A DNA stretch of 39,591 bases, from positions 1 through 39,591 of the forward strand of contig DATEZO010000215.1 of the NCBI GenBank assembly GCA_035255485.1. The letters run 5' to 3'. Below the pieces are notes generated by a model, which saw nothing but the letters and a program-made list of their open reading frames with translations, was not told the origin of the DNA and made no database searches. Every line of letters starts with the position of its first letter. The first letter of the stretch is position 1. Position numbers and translations under genes: made by a program. Below, piece by piece: positions 24,467-32,719 of this stretch. The stretch is from DATEZO01 sp035255485 (GTDB lineage: Bacteria; Pseudomonadota; Gammaproteobacteria; Burkholderiales; Burkholderiaceae_D).

Positions 24467-25753
24467 ATGAAATTACATATCAAGAATGGCCGCCTGATCG
24501 ACCCTGCCAATGGTATTGATGCGCACAAGGATCTGTATATCGCCGCCGGAAAAGTCGTTGCCATCGGTGCTGCGCCGGCCGGTTTTACCGCCAGCAAGAC
24601 CATCGATGCTGCCGGCCTGATGGTCGTTCCCGGGCTGGTCGATCTCTCCGCGCGCCTGCGCGAGCCCGGCTATGAATACAAGGCGACGCTGGAATCCGAA
24701 TTGCAGGCCGCGATGCAGGGCGGCGTGACCAGCCTGGTCTGCCCGCCCGATACCGACCCGGTGCTGGATGAGCCCGGCTTGGTGGAAATGCTCAAGCACC
24801 GTGCCAAGACGCTGAACCAGGCGCATGTATACCCGCTGGGCGCACTGACCACCGGCCTGAAAGGGGAAGCCCTGACCGAGATGGCCGAGCTGACCGAAGC
24901 CGGCTGCATAGGCTTTTCCCAGGCAGATGTGCCGGTGCTCGACACCACGGTGCTGCTGCGCGCGATGCAATATGCAAAAACCTTCGATTATCCCGTTTGG
25001 CTGCGTCCGCAGGATCCGCATATCGGCCGCGGCGGCATTGCGCATAGCGGCGCGGTGGCTACGCGCCTGGGCTTGTCGGGCGTGCCGGTCATGGCCGAGA
25101 CGATCGCGCTGCATACCATCTTTGAATTGATGCGGGCGTGCGGTGCGCGCGTGCATTTGTGTCGCATCTCGTCCGCAGCCGGTCTCGAACTGGTGCGCGC
25201 GGCGAAACGGGAAGGCTTGCCGGTCACTTGCGATGTGGGTGTGCATCATGTGCATTTGATCGATATGGATATCGGATTTTTCGATTCCAATGCCCGGATG
25301 ACGCCGCCGTTCCGCGCACAGCGCGACCGTGACGCCATTCGGCGTGGATTGCATGACGGCACCATCGATGCCATCTGCTCTGACCATGCGCCGGTCGACG
25401 ATGACGAAAAACTGTTACCGTTCGGCGAGGCTTCGCCAGGGGCAACGGGCCTCGAACTTCTACTGTCGCTGACCCTGAAATGGGCGGAAGAAAACGGTGG
25501 CGGACTGTCGCAATCGATTGCCGCGGCAATCGCCAAAATCACCATCGACGCCGCGCGAGCGGCCAATCTGCCATGCGGCCAATTATCCGTGGGCAGCGTG
25601 GCGGATGTCTGTATTTTCGATCCGGCTGCGCGCTGGAAAGTGGAGTCGAAGTCGCTGGCAAGCCAGGGCAAGCACACCCCGTTTCTCGGTTATGAGTTAA
25701 GCGGACGGGTAACGGCAACGGTGGTTGCCGGGCATGTTGCCTTTATGCGGTAA
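24467..25753 (+). CDS. pyrC': Dihydroorotase-like protein PyrC', probably non-catalytic ATCase partner
   Basis: The 428-residue product has the dihydroorotase/amidohydrolase fold: N-terminal IKNGRLIDPANGIDAHKDLYI, then VVPGLVDLSARLREPG, PPDTDPVLDEPG, AHVYPLGALT, a central SDHAPVDDDEKLLPFGEA motif and a C-terminal urease-like beta domain. In active dihydroorotases the first strand carries D-x-H-x-H-x-R-E-P-G with two zinc-binding histidines. Here the segment is D59-L-S61-A-R63-L-R-E-P-G, so both histidines are missing. This matches the PyrC' proteins described for Pseudomonas, which are inactive dihydroorotases needed to assemble aspartate transcarbamoylase. Its position four bases after pyrB supports that role; an active dihydroorotase must then be encoded elsewhere. 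Confidence 0.92.
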   Translation: MKLHIKNGRLIDPANGIDAHKDLYIAAGKVVAIGAAPAGFTASKTIDAAGLMVVPGLVDLSARLREPGYEYKATLESELQAAMQGGVTSLVCPPDTDPVLDEPGLVEMLKHRAKTLNQAHVYPLGALTTGLKGEALTEMAELTEAGCIGFSQADVPVLDTTVLLRAMQYAKTFDYPVWLRPQDPHIGRGGIAHSGAVATRLGLSGVPVMAETIALHTIFELMRACGARVHLCRISSAAGLELVRAAKREGLPVTCDVGVHHVHLIDMDIGFFDSNARMTPPFRAQRDRDAIRRGLHDGTIDAICSDHAPVDDDEKLLPFGEASPGATGLELLLSLTLKWAEENGGGLSQSIAAAIAKITIDAARAANLPCGQLSVGSVADVCIFDPAARWKVESKSLASQGKHTPFLGYELSGRVTATVVAGHVAFMR

Positions 25754-26112
25754 AGGCATCCGGCGATCCGGGCGTATGCACCCGGATCGCTTGCCTGCCT
25801 TCCTGCCACCGTGCAGTTTCCAGCGGAAATCCCATCTCGTTTTTGTGCCGCATGCTGCGAGCCACGCGATCGATGCGTCACGGCCGCCATGAACGCGCAG
25901 GCGGCACAGTAGTCACATAATATTGGGAGTATATGAAAAAATATAGCGATATGCGCAATGAAAATGCGGCGGTTTAAAAATACAGGCCCGTGTATTTATG
26001 TTGATCATGAGGCGGAGGAATACCTGATGAAATGCCGCTGGCAGCCTTCCCGGTGCATCAGGATTCGACCTGGCCGATCGCGAAAACAGCGTCTCGCAGT
26101 AGGCGGAAACGC
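25754..26112. other. Intergenic region between pyrC' and plsC
   Basis: This 359-base stretch holds the inverted repeat at 25763-25790 and then no gene similar to the neighbours. From about 25915 it becomes AT-rich, with TAATAT at 25918-25923 as a possible -10 element for plsC, though no -35 box at correct spacing is visible. A 14-codon frame (MKKYSDMRNENAAV, 25933-25977) follows a GGGAG only three bases away and is too short to support. Confidence 0.4.
25763..25790 (+). terminator. Perfect inverted repeat after pyrC', probable terminator
   Basis: GCGATCCGGG (25763-25772) and CCCGGATCGC (25781-25790) form a perfect 10-base-pair, GC-rich stem with an 8-base loop, starting 10 bases after the pyrC' stop. 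The sequence after it (TTGCCTGCCTT) has scattered Ts but no clean U-tract, so it may be a weak intrinsic terminator or an RNA 3'-end stabiliser for the operon. Confidence 0.5.
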
Positions 26113-26862
26113 ATGAGTGCACTTCGTCTTTTGCGTTTGGGCCTTCATCTGCTTGCCGGCGCGGCCATCTGCGCACTGATTTTTTCCTGGCTGGACACGG
26201 CTGGCCGTGCATGGTGGGTCAGGCGCTGGTCGGGCAGGCTGACGGCGATCTGCGGCGTGCGCATCGAGCTGCTGCACGATGGCGCCGCGTGCATGGCGCC
26301 GCGCGCGCTGATTGCCGCCAATCATGTCTCGTGGCTGGATATTTTCGTCATCAATTCAATTCATCCCTGCCGTTTCGTGGCGAAATCCGATATCCGGACG
26401 TGGCCCTTGATCGGCTGGCTAAGCATGCAGGCCGAGACGGTTTTCATCGCGCGCGGCAAGATACGCGACGTTCGCAGAAGCTTCAAGGATGTGGTGGCAA
26501 GCCTGAATGCCGGACGGCACGTGGCGTTCTTCCCGGAGGGCACCACCGCACCTTTGGGCACAGTGCTGCCTTTCCATGCCAATCTGTTCGAGGCCGCGAT
26601 CGATGCCAGGGCGCCGGTGCAGCCCTGCGCGTTGCGATATGTCGATGTACAGGGACGGTTGCATGCCGCAGTCGACTTTTCGGGTGACACCACCTTCATG
26701 CAAAGCGTGATGATGATCGTCCGCGCCCGTGGTCTTACTGCGCAATTGCACCTGCTGCCGACAATCGAGCCGGCCGGCATGCATCGCCGCGAACTGGCGG
26801 CACACGCACGGCGTTCGATCGCGGCGGCACTGGGATGTGTTGCCGATCAGCCGGGCTGCTGA
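26113..26862 (+). CDS. plsC: 1-acyl-sn-glycerol-3-phosphate acyltransferase (PlsC family)
   Basis: The 249-residue product is a membrane-bound lysophosphatidic-acid acyltransferase-family protein that would transfer an acyl chain to lysophosphatidic acid in phospholipid synthesis, or to a related lysolipid. An N-terminal hydrophobic helix lies at about residues 8-27. The catalytic H-x4-D motif is NHVSWLD (H71, D76) and the glycerol-phosphate-binding motif is FPEGTT at 140-145, with the AETVFIARGK block between. The ATG at 26113 is chosen because it gives the usual short N-terminus before the first helix; the open frame reaches back to 26032 without similarity. Its 3' end overlaps the 3' end of convergent apaH by 16 bases. 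Confidence 0.9.
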   Translation: MSALRLLRLGLHLLAGAAICALIFSWLDTAGRAWWVRRWSGRLTAICGVRIELLHDGAACMAPRALIAANHVSWLDIFVINSIHPCRFVAKSDIRTWPLIGWLSMQAETVFIARGKIRDVRRSFKDVVASLNAGRHVAFFPEGTTAPLGTVLPFHANLFEAAIDARAPVQPCALRYVDVQGRLHAAVDFSGDTTFMQSVMMIVRARGLTAQLHLLPTIEPAGMHRRELAAHARRSIAAALGCVADQPGC

Positions 26863-27665
26863 TATTGCGGGCAATCGACCTGGAATACGGCCCGGTCTTC
26901 GAGCCGCACCGCGGTCAGCTTGCCGCCCCATACGCAACCGGTGTCGAGCCCGATCAGATTGGGCCGCAGCAACAGTCCCCGCGCTGACCAGTGCGCAAAT
27001 ACCACGGTCACATCTGCGGTCTTGCGGCTCGGGATATCAAACCATGGCATCACGCCTGGCGGAATGTCCGTGCCCTGTTCCGCAATCGAAAATTCCATGG
27101 CGCCATCGGCATGGCAGTACCGTATGCGCGTCAATGCGTTGACAATGCAGCGCAGGCGGTCGACGCCCCGCAACGTATCGTCCCATCGGGTTGGCGCATT
27201 GCCGTACATCTCGCGCAGGAAATCCACCCAGTCCGGGCCGCGCAGCACGGTTTCGACTTCGTGCGCCAGATCGATCGTCTGCTGCGCCGTCCATTGCGGC
27301 AATACGCCTGCATGCACCATTAGAAAGCCGTCCTGGAAGCGAGCCAGCGGTTGATGGCGCAGCCAGTCGAGCAGTTCATGTCGGTCCGGCGCGTTGAGAA
27401 TGCCTTCCAGGGTATCCGACCGGCCCGGCTTGCGGATGCCGTTTGCGACTGCAAGCAAATGGAGATCGTGATTGCCGAGCACCGCACTTGCAGTATGCCC
27501 AAGCGCGCAGATTTGCCTTAATGTGCCGAGCGAATCCGGTCCGCGATTGACCAGGTCGCCGACGAACATGAATTCCGGATGATCAGAGGCGGAGCGCAGG
27601 CGATCCATTAATGCATTTGCCTGTCCGGTACAGCCTTGCACATCGCCAATAGTAAAAAGTGTCAT
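26847..27665 (-). CDS. apaH: Bis(5'-nucleosyl)-tetraphosphatase, symmetrical
   Basis: ApaH hydrolyses diadenosine tetraphosphate symmetrically to two ADP and, in E. coli, removes Np4 caps from RNA. The 272-residue product has the metallophosphoesterase signature: GDVQG at 7-11, GDLVNRGPDS at 36-45, GNHD at 64-67, and the later HAGVLPQW and FAHWSARG motifs that supply metal-binding histidines. GLDTGCVWGGKLTAVRLED near the C-terminus is typical of ApaH rather than of PP1-type phosphatases. The ATG at 27665 is the family start. It is divergent from the polysaccharide locus and tail-to-tail with plsC. Confidence 0.96.
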   Translation of the reverse strand: MTLFTIGDVQGCTGQANALMDRLRSASDHPEFMFVGDLVNRGPDSLGTLRQICALGHTASAVLGNHDLHLLAVANGIRKPGRSDTLEGILNAPDRHELLDWLRHQPLARFQDGFLMVHAGVLPQWTAQQTIDLAHEVETVLRGPDWVDFLREMYGNAPTRWDDTLRGVDRLRCIVNALTRIRYCHADGAMEFSIAEQGTDIPPGVMPWFDIPSRKTADVTVVFAHWSARGLLLRPNLIGLDTGCVWGGKLTAVRLEDRAVFQVDCPQYQQPG

Positions 27666-27879
27666 GAATAATGGTTAAAAGTCGTAAAATTACCGGTTAA
27701 GTTAATAATGTGCCAATCGAAGAAAATGCGTCTGCTTGTTAAGCCGGCTTATTGAAATGGATTTCCATGGTAACAATTAATTACAGCTGGCAAACCGGAT
27801 TCCTGATGTAATGCCTCCGCATCAATCTTGTTAGTAAAATAAAGGTTTGGCTGCATCTTCATGGCAGCATGGGATAAAA

Positions 27880-28962
27880 ATGATTCTAGTGACGGGCGGA
27901 GCCGGTTTTATCGGCTCGAATTTTGTTCTGGACTGGCTTGCCCGAAATGGGGAAGCCGTTGTCAATTATGACAACCTGAGCTATGCCGGCAACCTGAACA
28001 ACCTGCTGACATTAAGAGAAGATGCACGCCATGTCTTTGTCAAGGGTGATATCTGCGATACGGCCCAGGTCGCACGGATGCTGGCGACGCACCAGCCGCG
28101 TGCCATCATTCATTTCGCCGCGGAAAGCCATGTCGATCGCTCGATTCATGACCCCGCCGCCTTTATCGCCACCAATGTCAATGGTACCTTCAGCCTGCTT
28201 GAAGCGGCGCGGACATACTGGTCGGGCCTGGCCGACGCCGATCGGGATGCGTTTCGCTTCCTGCACGTATCGACCGATGAAGTGTACGGATCGCTTGGGC
28301 CGCATGACGAGCCATTCCGCGAAACGACCGCCTATGCGCCGAACAGTCCATATTCGGCATCGAAAGCGGCCGCCGATCACCTGGTCCGTGCTTATCATCA
28401 CACCTATGGCTTGCCGACCTTGACCACCAATTGCTCCAACAATTACGGTCCGTATCATTTCCCCGAGAAGCTGATTCCGCTGATGATCACCCATGCGCTT
28501 GCTGGCCAGCCGTTGCCGGTGTACGGCGACGGCGGGTATGTGCGCGACTGGCTCTATGTAGGCGACCACTGCGCCGCCATCCGGCGTGTGCTGGAACAGG
28601 GCAGGCCGGGAGCAACCTATAACATCGGCGGCTGGAATGAGAAGAGCAATCTTGAGGTCGTCCACACGCTGTGCGACATGCTCGACCGGCTTGCGCCCCG
28701 CGCCGATGGCGCCCGCTACCGGCATCAGATCACGTTTGTCGAGGATCGCCCCGGCCATGATCGCCGCTACGCGATCGACGCCCGCAAAATCGAGCGGGAA
28801 CTCGGCTGGCGTCCCGAGGAAACCTTCGATAGCGGTATCCGGAAAACGGTGCAGTGGTATCTGGATCATCAGGATTGGGTGCGCGACGTGCAGTCGGGCG
28901 ACTATCTGAAATGGGTGCGGCAGAATTACACCGAACGCGAGTTCATCCACCGCAAAGCCTGA
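27880..28962 (+). CDS. rfbB: dTDP-glucose 4,6-dehydratase
   Basis: RfbB (RmlB) converts dTDP-glucose to dTDP-4-keto-6-deoxyglucose, step two of dTDP-L-rhamnose synthesis. The 360-residue extended short-chain dehydrogenase has the NAD-binding GGAGFIGSNF at 6-15, HFAAESHVDRSI, STDEVYGSLG (with the catalytic Thr-Asp-Glu), and the YSASK motif with Y158 and K162. NCSNNYGPYHFPEKLIPLMI and GDGGYVRDWLYVGDHC follow, all diagnostic of RmlB. ATG 27880 gives MILVTGGAGF; a TTG at 27847 would add 11 residues. It is the first gene of the polysaccharide locus on this strand. The 214-base divergent region before it shows no JUMPstart-like element and only a weak TAAAAT -10 candidate at 27835-27840. Confidence 0.97.
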   Translation: MILVTGGAGFIGSNFVLDWLARNGEAVVNYDNLSYAGNLNNLLTLREDARHVFVKGDICDTAQVARMLATHQPRAIIHFAAESHVDRSIHDPAAFIATNVNGTFSLLEAARTYWSGLADADRDAFRFLHVSTDEVYGSLGPHDEPFRETTAYAPNSPYSASKAAADHLVRAYHHTYGLPTLTTNCSNNYGPYHFPEKLIPLMITHALAGQPLPVYGDGGYVRDWLYVGDHCAAIRRVLEQGRPGATYNIGGWNEKSNLEVVHTLCDMLDRLAPRADGARYRHQITFVEDRPGHDRRYAIDARKIERELGWRPEETFDSGIRKTVQWYLDHQDWVRDVQSGDYLKWVRQNYTEREFIHRKA

Positions 28963-28990
28963 CCATGCAGACAAAAAGCGTGTTGCCATC

Positions 28991-29545
28991 ATGAGTGCCA
29001 TAGCCACCTCGATTCCCGATGTCATTCTTCTCGAGCCGGAGGTGTTTGGCGACGAGCGCGGTTTCTTTTTTGAAAGCTTCAATCAACGCGCATTTGCCAA
29101 ATTGATTGGCATGCAAGAGGGTGCGCCGCATTTCGTCCAGGACAATCATTCGAAATCCGCCGCGCGGGTATTGCGCGGGCTGCATTACCAGATTCACCAG
29201 CCACAAGGCAAACTGGTGCGCGTCATTGCAGGAGAAGTCTTTGATGTCGCGGTTGATATTCGCAAGAGCTCGGCTACCTTCGGCAAATGGGTGGGGGCAA
29301 CGTTATCCGCCGACAACAGGCGACAAATGTGGATACCGCCCGGTTTTGCCCACGGTTTCGTGGTGACGAGCGCAACGGCGGAATGCCTGTACAAGACAAC
29401 CGATTACTGGGTGCACGAGCATGAGCGCTGCATCCGCTGGAACGATCCGGCCATCGGCATTGAATGGCCGATAGATGGGTCTCCGGTGCTGTCCGCCAAG
29501 GACAACGCCGGCAAGCTGCTTGCTGAAGCTGAAGTGTTCGCATGA
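28991..29545 (+). CDS. rfbC: dTDP-4-dehydrorhamnose 3,5-epimerase
   Basis: RfbC (RmlC) epimerises C3 and C5 of dTDP-4-keto-6-deoxyglucose, step three of dTDP-L-rhamnose synthesis. The 184-residue cupin shows PEVFGDERGFFFESFN, FVQDNHSKSAARVLRGLHYQ with the catalytic histidine H65, QGKLVRVIAGEVFDVAVDIR with K74, and WIPPGFAHGFVV with the ECLYKTTDYW active-site tyrosine region. It starts 28 bases after rfbB and its stop overlaps the rfbD ATG (ATGA), so the two are translationally coupled. Confidence 0.96.
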   Translation: MSAIATSIPDVILLEPEVFGDERGFFFESFNQRAFAKLIGMQEGAPHFVQDNHSKSAARVLRGLHYQIHQPQGKLVRVIAGEVFDVAVDIRKSSATFGKWVGATLSADNRRQMWIPPGFAHGFVVTSATAECLYKTTDYWVHEHERCIRWNDPAIGIEWPIDGSPVLSAKDNAGKLLAEAEVFA

Positions 29546-30438
29546 AAATCCTGTTGACCGGCAAAAATGGCCAGGTGGGCTATGAACTGGAACGCAGCCT
29601 GCAATGCCTGGGGGAAGTTGCCGCCGTCGATCGCAGCCAGATGGACCTGGCTGATCTGGACCACGTACGCGACATCATTCGCAGCATCCGGCCCGATCTG
29701 ATTGTGAATGCGGCTGCATATACCGCTGTGGACCGGGCCGAGAGTGAGCCAGAACTTGCCATGCGCATCAACGGCGAAGCGCCCGCCATCATGGCGCAGG
29801 AGGCGAACCGGCTGGGCGCGGCAATGATTCATTACTCGACCGATTACGTGTTTGATGGCGCCAAGCCCGGTGCCTATGCCGAGCATGATGTTCCCTGTCC
29901 GGTCAATGCCTATGGACGCAGCAAGCTGGCCGGCGAACAGGCGATCCAGGCTTCCGGCATTCCGCATTTGATCCTGCGCACTTCCTGGGTATATGGCATG
30001 CGTGGCAATAATTTTCTGATGACCGTGCGTCGCCTGGCGCAGGAACGCGATGAATTGCGTATTGTCGCGAATCAGTATGGTGCGCCGACATGGTGCCGCA
30101 CGATTGCCGATGCGACCGCTTGCGCTCTGGCCCGATTGGCCGTGATTCCAGGAAGCGCACAGGCTGGAAGCGGGTGCATTGCATTGGACGCATGGCGGGA
30201 AAAATCAGGTATTTATCATCTTGCTGCTCAAGGTCAAACCAGTTGGTACCAATTCGCGCAAGCTATTGTTGCGCGCCTGCATGGCACGCCGGGTCCGGTC
30301 GTCCGCCCGATTGATATGCATGACTATCCGGCTGTCGCCATGAGGCCGGCAAATTCGGCCTTGTCATGCGAACGCTTCATCAGTACATTTTGCCGCTTGC
30401 CTGACTGGGAAGCGGCCTTGAAATTGTGCCAGGAATGA
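29542..30438 (+). CDS. rfbD: dTDP-4-dehydrorhamnose reductase
   Basis: RfbD (RmlD) reduces dTDP-4-keto-L-rhamnose to dTDP-L-rhamnose with NAD(P)H, the last pathway step. The 298-residue product has the nucleotide-binding GKNGQVGYELER at 7-18, RPDLIVNAAAYTAVDRAESEP, the STDYVFDGAKPGAYAEHD block, and the catalytic YGRSKLAGEQA (Y-x-x-x-K), followed by LRTSWVYGMRGNNFL. All are typical RmlD motifs. The ATG overlaps the rfbC stop. The usual fourth gene of the set, rfbA (glucose-1-phosphate thymidylyltransferase), is absent from the window; manC follows after 74 bases. Confidence 0.96.
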   Translation: MKILLTGKNGQVGYELERSLQCLGEVAAVDRSQMDLADLDHVRDIIRSIRPDLIVNAAAYTAVDRAESEPELAMRINGEAPAIMAQEANRLGAAMIHYSTDYVFDGAKPGAYAEHDVPCPVNAYGRSKLAGEQAIQASGIPHLILRTSWVYGMRGNNFLMTVRRLAQERDELRIVANQYGAPTWCRTIADATACALARLAVIPGSAQAGSGCIALDAWREKSGIYHLAAQGQTSWYQFAQAIVARLHGTPGPVVRPIDMHDYPAVAMRPANSALSCERFISTFCRLPDWEAALKLCQE

Positions 30439-30512
30439 TTTTGAGCCATGCAAACCGAAACCCCCGATCCCGTTTGCACGCTGTAACCGTATTGGAACTG
30501 TGAGATCACACT

Positions 30513-31922
30513 ATGTTAATTCCCATCATTCTTTCCGGCGGCGCCGGCACCCGGTTGTGGCCGGTTTCGCGCGAGGCGCATCCGAAGCCGTTCATGCGGA
30601 TCGGCGGTGGCAAAAGCCTGCTGACGCAGACACATGAACGGGCGCTGGCAGTATCCGAGCAGACCGAGCCCCTGATCGTGACGAATCGTGACTATTATTT
30701 CCTGTCGCATGACGAGCTGGCGAACCAGGATGTGCAGCCGCACTATCTGCTGGAGCCGGCCGGCCGCAATACCGCACCGGCCATTGCGCTTGCCGCGTTA
30801 TGGGCGATCCAGCAGAAAAAGGATGCCTGCATGCTGGTGATGCCGGCGGATCATCTGATCAAGGATACGCCGACCTTCTATTCTGCAGTGCGGCAGGCGG
30901 AGACACTGGCGCGGGACGGGATGCTGGTGCTGTTCGGCGTTTGCCCTACTGGGCCGGAAACCGGTTTTGGTTACATTGAAATGGGGCAATCGATTACGGC
31001 CTATGCCAATACCGTGCAGCGGTTTGTTGAAAAACCGGATGCCATTACTGCTGCCAACTATCTGGCACAGGGAAATTATGTGTGGAATAGCGGCATGTTC
31101 TGTTTCAGGGCCAGCGCGATCATCGAAGCACTGGACCTGCATCAGCCAACACTGATGCAGGCAGCGCGCCTCGTATGGCAGGAAGCAGCAGCAATGCCTG
31201 GCTCCAGGAAAATGGAACTGCCGTCGAGCTTCGCCGAGCTTGAGAATATTTCCATCGATTATGCCGTCATGGAAAAAGCGCGGAATATCGCCGTTATTCC
31301 CGGCGGCTTCGACTGGAGCGATATCGGTGCATGGAGTGCAGTAGCGGACGCCTGTCCGGCCGATGCGCAGGGCAATACTACCAGCGGACACAACATTGTC
31401 ATCGACAGTCACAATACGCACATTGAAAATCATGGACGGCTGGTGGCGGCGATCGGCCTGAATAACCTGCTCATCATCGATACGCCGGATGCATTGCTGG
31501 TCGCCGATAAATCCAAAAGCCAGGAAGTACGGCAGGTCGTCAGCCAGCTCAAGGCCAGTCATCATGATGCGCACAAGCATCATCGCACGGTGACACGGCC
31601 CTGGGGCTCTTATACGGTGCTTGAGGAAGGGCCGGGGTTCAAGATCAAGCGCATCGTCGTCAAACCCCATGCGTCGCTGTCGCTGCAGATGCATCACCAT
31701 CGCAGCGAACATTGGGTGGTCGTATCCGGTTGCGCTGAAGTCATCAATGGTGAACAGGCCATCGTATTGAATGCAAACCAGTCCACCTATATCCCGGCCG
31801 GACACAAGCATCGTCTGGCGAATGCCGGCGATGTCGATCTGCTGTTGATCGAGGTACAATGCGGCCATTATCTGGGCGAAGACGATATCGTCCGTTTTGA
31901 CGACATTTATGGCAGGGTTTGA
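30513..31922 (+). CDS. manC: Mannose-1-phosphate guanylyltransferase / mannose-6-phosphate isomerase
   Basis: The 469-residue product is the type II bifunctional enzyme (ManC/AlgA/WbpW) that supplies GDP-D-mannose. The N-terminal nucleotidyltransferase domain begins with LSGGAGTRLWPVSREAHPKPF at 8-28, followed by PAGRNTAPAIALAA, MPADHLIKD, FGYIEMG, FVEKPD and YVWNSGMFCF. The C-terminal cupin domain holds the isomerase motifs (RPWGSYTVLEEGPGFKIKRI and LQMHHHRSEHWVVVSG with metal-binding histidines, then YIPAGHKHRLANAG). Length matches the family. Its stop codon overlaps the wzm start by one base (TGATG). It provides the substrate for gmd and rmd downstream. Confidence 0.97.
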   Translation: MLIPIILSGGAGTRLWPVSREAHPKPFMRIGGGKSLLTQTHERALAVSEQTEPLIVTNRDYYFLSHDELANQDVQPHYLLEPAGRNTAPAIALAALWAIQQKKDACMLVMPADHLIKDTPTFYSAVRQAETLARDGMLVLFGVCPTGPETGFGYIEMGQSITAYANTVQRFVEKPDAITAANYLAQGNYVWNSGMFCFRASAIIEALDLHQPTLMQAARLVWQEAAAMPGSRKMELPSSFAELENISIDYAVMEKARNIAVIPGGFDWSDIGAWSAVADACPADAQGNTTSGHNIVIDSHNTHIENHGRLVAAIGLNNLLIIDTPDALLVADKSKSQEVRQVVSQLKASHHDAHKHHRTVTRPWGSYTVLEEGPGFKIKRIVVKPHASLSLQMHHHRSEHWVVVSGCAEVINGEQAIVLNANQSTYIPAGHKHRLANAGDVDLLLIEVQCGHYLGEDDIVRFDDIYGRV

Positions 31923-32719
31923 TGGCAGTTGGCATGTTGCGCTCGATATGGAGCTATCGCGGTTTCATATTGGGCAGCGTCAAGCGCGAGTTCCAGTCGC
32001 GCTATCGCAATTCATTGTTGGGTGCTGCGTGGACCGTACTGAATCCACTGGCGATGATCATCGTCTATACCGTTATCTTTTCCCAGGTAATGCGGGCGAA
32101 GCTGCCGGGTGCGGACAATAGCTTTGCCTATAGCATTTACCTGTGCGCCGGTGTCCTGACCTGGGGATTGTTTGCAGAGATCACCGGACGAGCGCAGAAC
32201 ATCTTTCTTGAACATGCGAACCTGATCAAGAAAATCAACTTTCCGCGCATCTGCCTGCCGGTTATCGTAGTCTTGAGCGCAGGAGTGAATTTTGCGATTA
32301 TTTTCGGTTTGTTCCTGGCATTCCTGGTTTTATCCGGCAATTTTCCCGGTATCAGCTTTGTCGCGATCATCCCGGTATTGATGATCCAGATCGTGTTTTC
32401 CATCGGCCTCGGCATCGTGGTCGGCGTGCTGAATGTCTTTTTCAGGGATGTCGGGCAGTTCTTCAGCGTGCTGCTGCAATTCTGGTTCTGGTTCACGCCG
32501 GTCGTCTATACCGTATCGATACTACCGAAAACGGTTCTACCCTATCTTGCCTGGAATCCGATGGCGCCCATCATCGCCGCTTATCAGGACATACTGGTTC
32601 ACTCGGCATGGCCGCACTGGAATAGCTTGCTGTTCCCCGGATTGTCCGGCCTGCTCTTGTGTCTGTTCGGCATGCGTCTGTTCCGCAAGCGCGTCGGCGA
32701 AATCGTGGATGAGCTGTGA
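31922..32719 (+). CDS. wzm: O-antigen/polysaccharide ABC transporter permease
   Basis: Wzm is the membrane subunit of the ABC exporter that moves lipid-linked O-polysaccharide across the inner membrane. The 265-residue product has an amphipathic N-terminus (KREFQSRYRNSLLGAAW, a conserved ABC-2 polysaccharide-export block) and six predicted hydrophobic segments, including LAMIIVYTVIFSQVM, LPVIVVLSAGVNFAIIFGLFLAF, VLMIQIVFSIGLGIVVGVL, and FFSVLLQFWFWFTPVVYTV. The last is followed by the NPMAPIIAAYQDIL motif. ATG 31922 shares one base with the manC stop and the wzt ATG shares one base with its own stop, so manC-wzm-wzt are translationally linked. A TTG at 31919 would add one residue. Confidence 0.95.
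   Translation: MAVGMLRSIWSYRGFILGSVKREFQSRYRNSLLGAAWTVLNPLAMIIVYTVIFSQVMRAKLPGADNSFAYSIYLCAGVLTWGLFAEITGRAQNIFLEHANLIKKINFPRICLPVIVVLSAGVNFAIIFGLFLAFLVLSGNFPGISFVAIIPVLMIQIVFSIGLGIVVGVLNVFFRDVGQFFSVLLQFWFWFTPVVYTVSILPKTVLPYLAWNPMAPIIAAYQDILVHSAWPHWNSLLFPGLSGLLLCLFGMRLFRKRVGEIVDEL

Noticed and set aside
23491..24603. 370-codon minus-strand frame across pyrB
   Set aside because: Antisense shadow; composition mirrors complementary codons of pyrB.
24473..25387. 304-codon minus-strand frame inside pyrC'
   Set aside because: Antisense shadow of a strongly conserved gene, histidine- and glutamine-rich with no recognisable domain.
25933..25977. 14-codon frame before plsC with GGGAG upstream
   Set aside because: Spacing of only three bases to the ATG and very short length; no support beyond chance.
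27666..27879. Promoter and JUMPstart/ops search upstream of rfbB
   Set aside because: Only an isolated TAAAAT (27835-27840) is visible, without a -35 match at correct spacing, and no GGCGGTAG-type ops element.
28012..29082. 356-codon minus-strand frame across rfbB
   Set aside because: Antisense to rfbB with no family similarity.
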